Shown: in pieces, positions 7,599 to 10,244 of the stretch
Numbering within the stretch: the stretch's first letter is position 1
How the letters are laid out: every line of letters begins with the position of its first letter
Assembly: GCA_900556645.1 (NCBI GenBank)
Contig: USPJ01000021.1
Span: forward strand, 1 to 10,244
DNA: 10,244 nt
Reading direction: 5' to 3'
Source of the DNA: an uncultured Lachnospiraceae bacterium
GTDB taxonomy: Bacteria; Bacillota_A; Clostridia; Lachnospirales; Lachnospiraceae
Made by a program: the position numbers and the translations under genes
The notes under the pieces: generated by a model
What the model saw: the letters and a program-made list of their open reading frames with translations, nothing else
Database searches by the model: none
What the model was told of the DNA's origin: nothing

Positions 7599-8213
7599 AT
7601 GACTACAAAACAAAAAATTTTGAAGGCAGCTTTGACACTATTTGCTGAAAAGGGATATAGTGCGGTTTATGTTGGTGAGATAGCCGACGCAGTCGGAATT
7701 AAAGCACCGTCTTTATATAAACACTATAAGAGTAAACAAGATATTTTTAATTCTTGCGTAGAAGTTTTTTCCGACAGAATGGAGCAAGTCAGAAATGAAT
7801 TGCGGTTGCCGGATACGCCTCAAGCTGACATTACCTATCGAACAGCCACTATGGAAAACATTGTAGACTTTGCAATAGCTTTATTTATGTTTTATTTAAA
7901 GGATGAAGTTGCTTCAAAATTTAGAAAAATGCTAATAATTGAGCGATATCACAATTCAGAATTGAACCAACTATTTGAAGATTTATTTATCAACGGGGCA
8001 ATCGAACACGAAGAAAAAATATTTTCCGAACTTATAGATGCAAAAATTATCAAAAAGGACAATCCGCATATTATTGCGTTACGTTTCTATACGCCTATCT
8101 TTTATCTGTTACAAAAATATGATATGCACCTTGATAAGGCAGAAGAAGCAAAACAAGAACTTACCTTAATGGTACAAGAATTTTGTGAAACCTATAAAGG
8201 AGAGGAACAATAG
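7599..8213 (+). CDS. TetR/AcrR-family transcriptional repressor
   Basis: A 204-residue dimeric repressor, expected to release DNA on binding an unknown ligand. AAGGAGA at 7584-7590 lies 8 bp before ATG 7599. The N-terminal domain is a classic TetR helix-turn-helix: helix 1 with ILKAALTLFAEKGY (7-20), helix 2 around VGEIADAVG (25-33), and the recognition region APSLYKHYKSKQDIF (36-50). The C-terminal ligand/dimerisation domain (about 60-204) is helical and carries no recognisable specificity. Palindromes in its own promoter suggest autoregulation. The hydrolase gene starts 2 bp after its stop, so both respond to the same inducer. Parts of the gene are distinctly AT-rich (28-32% GC in sampled 60-base lines at 7921 and 8041, against 45% in a line of the regulator gene at 4501), although other lines are not, hinting at separate acquisition. 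Confidence 0.93.
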   Translation: MTTKQKILKAALTLFAEKGYSAVYVGEIADAVGIKAPSLYKHYKSKQDIFNSCVEVFSDRMEQVRNELRLPDTPQADITYRTATMENIVDFAIALFMFYLKDEVASKFRKMLIIERYHNSELNQLFEDLFINGAIEHEEKIFSELIDAKIIKKDNPHIIALRFYTPIFYLLQKYDMHLDKAEEAKQELTLMVQEFCETYKGEEQ

Positions 8214-8215
8214 CA

Positions 8216-9142
8216 ATGGGAAAATCAGTGAGAAAGGTTTGGTATAAGCGGATGTGGATATACATTGTAGGAGGTATTCTGTTTGTCCTTGCAATATATT
8301 TGATTGTTCAGGGAATACGGTGCAATATGGCAGTGAAAGAGGGGAAGGAGCGACTTGTTACATACGGAGCAAAAACAGCTAACTTGAGCTATGGGAATAT
8401 GACTTATGTTGATAGAGGGGAAGGCGAAATAATCCTATCTGTGCATGGGATTTTTGGCGGTTATGACCAAGCCTATGATACTTGCAAAAATTTTAGCTCC
8501 GATTATAGAATCATTGCTCCGTCAAGGTTTGGATATTTGGGAAGCGATATTTTAGGCAATGGTACACCGGCTGAACAAGCTTCTGCATATGTTGAACTGT
8601 TAGATGAATTGAGAATTGATAAGGTCTACTTGTTAGCCGCATCGGCAGGTGGAAGTATTGCGATACGATTTGCTTTAGATTATCCTGAACGAACAAAAGG
8701 GCTTATATTATATTGCTCTGCAATGCCCTATGCAGAAAAACCAAAGAAATATTCCGAATATGCAGGTCCGCCTGCGTTCTTATGCAATGATTATGCAATG
8801 TTTTTCATCAGTCCATTATTTGAACCGATTATGGGAATGGAATCTTCTACAATATACAGTATGTTGCCTGTTGAGGACAGAAAAAAGGGTGTAATATTAG
8901 ACGCTTCTGTTACGAATCCCGATATGGCAAGAAATTTTGATGATTATGAAATTGAATCTTTACAAGTGCCGTCACTGATCTTACATGCTAAAGATGATAA
9001 GTTGGCAAACTATGAAGATACTTTAAATGCACTTGGCAGATTTCCGAATTGCAAATTTATATCGTTTGAAACAGGAGGTCATATGATGGTCGGACATTCA
9101 AAAGAAATAGAAAAGGCAGTGTCAGAGTTTGTAAAAGACTAA
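8216..9142 (+). CDS. Membrane-anchored alpha/beta hydrolase
   Basis: A 308-residue hydrolase of the alpha/beta fold; the substrate is unknown. It starts 2 bp after the tetR-like stop, with GGAGAGG (8199-8205) inside the end of that gene. A basic N-terminus and one hydrophobic helix (about 13-32) indicate a membrane anchor with the catalytic domain probably outside. HGIFGG (77-82) supplies the oxyanion-hole loop. The nucleophile is S143 in AASAGG, so the usual G-x-S-x-G elbow has Ala at the first position. Acid candidates are D260/D261 in LHAKDD (D261 fits the common GxxD spacing), and the base is H289 in GGHMM. The triad therefore looks complete. Pairing with a TetR regulator suggests induction by, and action on, a small toxic ester or lactone, but this is inference. 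I see no clear terminator in the 111 bp after it. Confidence 0.9.
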   Translation: MGKSVRKVWYKRMWIYIVGGILFVLAIYLIVQGIRCNMAVKEGKERLVTYGAKTANLSYGNMTYVDRGEGEIILSVHGIFGGYDQAYDTCKNFSSDYRIIAPSRFGYLGSDILGNGTPAEQASAYVELLDELRIDKVYLLAASAGGSIAIRFALDYPERTKGLILYCSAMPYAEKPKKYSEYAGPPAFLCNDYAMFFISPLFEPIMGMESSTIYSMLPVEDRKKGVILDASVTNPDMARNFDDYEIESLQVPSLILHAKDDKLANYEDTLNALGRFPNCKFISFETGGHMMVGHSKEIEKAVSEFVKD

Positions 9143-9253
9143 AAGTTATTAGTAAGGTAAAAGGGGATAAAACAAAGTGGATATTATGTTTGATATTCAC
9201 CTATTACAAGAATTCTAATATATTATCATATAGAAATATATGGGAGTAAAAAA

Positions 9254-9643
9254 ATGGACGAAACCATCACCCCTATTACAAATACATGTAACTTTATGGA
9301 CGTAAAACCAATTATGGTAGAGCTTCCGTATCCTGAAATACAGGTCAGAGAAAAAAATCAGACATATGCAAATCTGCTCAGTATAGACTATTGCGGTGCC
9401 ACATCTGAGCTGTCTGCTATTACCCAATATATCACCATACCGGAGGAAGGAAGAAAAATGCTTTTGGCAGATATAGAAGCGGAAAAAGCTGCCATCAACC
9501 AATACCGGATGCATATAAGCATGATAAAAGACAATCATGTAAATGCAGTATTAGCCAGAATTATCAAAGACGAAAAATATCACATTATGCTATTGGAGAC
9601 GCTACTAAAGGAAATTTCTGACACAGAAAGGAAAAGGCATTAA
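9254..9643 (+). CDS. Short ferritin-like (rubrerythrin/Mn-catalase-type) protein
   Basis: A 129-residue soluble protein. GGGAG at about 9242-9246 lies 7 bp before ATG 9254. After a non-helical N-terminus containing ELPYPEIQV, three helices carry diiron-type ligand motifs: E52-x6-Y59, E77-x6-Y84 and E107-x2-H110. This is the E-x6-Y / E-x2-H pattern of the ferritin-like superfamily, and the PYPEI...YANLL...SELSAITQY segment recalls Mn-catalase/CotJC-like proteins. A full four-helix domain would have a second E-x2-H, which I do not see; the protein is shorter than usual and the first two ligand helices follow closely. It may need dimerisation to complete a site, or may have lost activity. A role in oxidative stress or metal handling is likely but unproven. 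No clear promoter is visible in the AT-rich 111-bp gap upstream. Confidence 0.75.
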   Translation: MDETITPITNTCNFMDVKPIMVELPYPEIQVREKNQTYANLLSIDYCGATSELSAITQYITIPEEGRKMLLADIEAEKAAINQYRMHISMIKDNHVNAVLARIIKDEKYHIMLLETLLKEISDTERKRH

Positions 9644-9668
9644 CATAGGTTGTGTTTTCTGATACAAT
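9640..9668 (+). promoter_or_regulatory. Promoter of the thioesterase gene
   Basis: TTAACA (9640-9645) and TACAAT (9663-9668) are 17 bp apart, and a TG one base before the -10 makes it an extended -10. It overlaps the stop codon of the ferritin-like gene, so the thioesterase can be transcribed on its own. Confidence 0.6.
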
Positions 9669-9710
9669 ACACATATGAAAAATAGTGTGAAATACAAGAA
9701 GGAGAAAAAA

Positions 9711-10091
9711 ATGTTAAAAGCAGGAATCATAAAAGAAATCACAGAAAAGGTAACAGATAAGAATACGGCGAAAACCATGAAGAGCGGTGAGTTAAATGTA
9801 TATGCAACTCCGGCTATGATTGCGTTGATGGAACAGGCAGCCTATACCAGTGTGGCAGATGAGTTGGAAGAAGGACAGGGAAGTGTTGGAACCTTGATGA
9901 ATGTCAAACATATCTCTGCAACTCCTGTGGGCATGGAGGTAACAGCCAAGAGTGAATTGGTAGAAATCGACGGAAGAAGACTGGTCTTTCAGGTAGAAGC
10001 CTTTGACGAGAGGGGAAAAATCGGCGAAGGAGAACATGAGCGGTTTATCGTGAACAATGTAAAATTCCAGCAGAAGGCGGACAGTAAATAA
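9711..10091 (+). CDS. FlK-like hotdog-fold thioesterase
   Basis: A 126-residue cytosolic acyl-CoA thioesterase of the hotdog fold. ATG 9711 is chosen because AAGGAG (9699-9704) lies 6 bp upstream; the in-frame ATG at 9675 has no ribosome binding site and is too close to the -10. Residues T33 (in YATPAM), E41 (in LMEQAA) and H67 (in VKHISATP) match the T42/E50/H76 triad of fluoroacetyl-CoA thioesterase FlK with identical spacing (8 and 26). The end, GEGEHERFIV, is also typical of this group. Homologues are widespread in bacteria that meet no fluoroacetate, so the substrate is probably another short or toxic acyl-CoA. It has its own promoter and no visible functional link to its neighbours. No terminator is obvious before the next promoter. 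Confidence 0.88.
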   Translation: MLKAGIIKEITEKVTDKNTAKTMKSGELNVYATPAMIALMEQAAYTSVADELEEGQGSVGTLMNVKHISATPVGMEVTAKSELVEIDGRRLVFQVEAFDERGKIGEGEHERFIVNNVKFQQKADSK

Positions 10092-10121
10092 AGCCTTGGT
10101 AAATCCAATAGGAACTTTACA

Positions 10122-10150
10122 TTGACAAGCGATTCCCATAGTAGTACAAT
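10122..10150 (+). promoter_or_regulatory. Strong promoter driving the FMN riboswitch
   Basis: A perfect -35 TTGACA (10122-10127), a 17-bp spacer and -10 TACAAT (10145-10150) place transcription start near 10157, about 14 bp before the aptamer. Confidence 0.88.
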
Positions 10151-10170
10151 AATCAAGAATTAAATATTAA

Positions 10171-10244
10171 TCTTCAGGGCAGGATGAAATTTCCGACCGG
10201 CGGTAAAGCCCGCGAGCCATTAGGTTGATTCGGTGTAACTCCGA
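10171..10244 (+). promoter_or_regulatory. FMN riboswitch (RFN element), 3' end outside window
   Basis: The conserved RFN aptamer core is visible: TCTTCAGGGCAGGATGAAAT (10171-10190), then TTCCGACCGGCGGTAAAGCC (10191-10210), CGCGAGCC, and the later GGTGTAACTCCGA segment reaching the window edge. These match the known FMN aptamer junction sequences, including the GACCGGCGGT and GCCCGCGAGC blocks. The aptamer's closing strand and expression platform lie beyond the edge. It is expected to switch off riboflavin biosynthesis or uptake genes downstream when FMN is abundant; which ones cannot be seen. Confidence 0.95.

Noticed and set aside
9177..9200. Hairpin GTGGATAT / ATATTCAC after the hydrolase gene as a terminator
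   Set aside because: The stem is short (8 bp with a wobble) and AT-rich, with no T-run after it.
9211..9230. PerR/Fur-like box upstream of the ferritin-like gene
   Set aside because: Only one half resembles the consensus, and the region is so AT-rich that the match is not convincing.
9215..9538. Minus-strand open frame of about 107 codons over the ferritin-like gene
   Set aside because: The + strand frame has a ribosome binding site and ordered ferritin-like ligand motifs; the minus frame has neither.
10093..10112. CCTTGG / CCAATAGG hairpin after the thioesterase as a terminator
   Set aside because: The stem has a bulge and only six pairs, and no T-run follows.

Overview
The window looks like chromosomal DNA of a low-to-mid GC Gram-positive anaerobe, most likely a Clostridia member of the Lachnospiraceae type. 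The reasons are strong AGGAGG-type ribosome binding sites before most genes, intrinsic terminators with U-tracts, sigma-A-like promoters, and the gene families present: a His-rich CadA/ZntA-type metal ATPase, DUF6512-like and YhgE/Pip membrane proteins, an FlK-like thioesterase and an FMN riboswitch. All genes are on the + strand. The genus is inference.

Layout. (1) 1-2264: 3' part of a Zn/Cd/Pb P1B-type ATPase whose reading frame runs off the left edge. It includes a His/Cys-rich N-terminal extension built from a 36-bp repeat. A small DUF6512-like membrane protein (2330-2845) follows, and a 17-bp perfect-stem terminator closes the unit. (2) 2909-7410: a histidine kinase, an OmpR-type response regulator, and a YhgE/Pip-family membrane protein. 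The same GTTTAGA-like box, repeated with offsets of 0, +11 and +33 bp, lies upstream of both the kinase and the YhgE/Pip gene. This suggests the regulator controls its own operon and the YhgE/Pip gene. The YhgE/Pip frame is broken at an A7 run near 5527-5533. A terminator at 7446-7486 ends the block.

(3) 7532-9142: a TetR-family regulator and a membrane-anchored alpha/beta hydrolase. Their consensus-like promoter has an 18-bp palindrome filling its spacer and a second copy of the palindrome core beside the ribosome binding site, so the pair is probably autorepressed. Parts of this cassette are more AT-rich than the surroundings and it may have been acquired separately. (4) 9254-10091: a short ferritin-like protein with diiron-type motifs, then an FlK-like hotdog thioesterase with its own promoter. 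(5) 10122-10244: a strong promoter and the 5' part of an FMN riboswitch, cut by the right edge, which should govern riboflavin synthesis or uptake genes outside the window.

The most notable points are the shared box architecture of the two-component locus, the YhgE/Pip frameshift at a homopolymer, the glycine-heptad repeats in that protein, the in-frame metal-binding repeat of the ATPase, and the compact TetR operator/promoter. Nothing here is clearly a new defence or mobile system: I see no CRISPR array, transposase, tRNA or rRNA.
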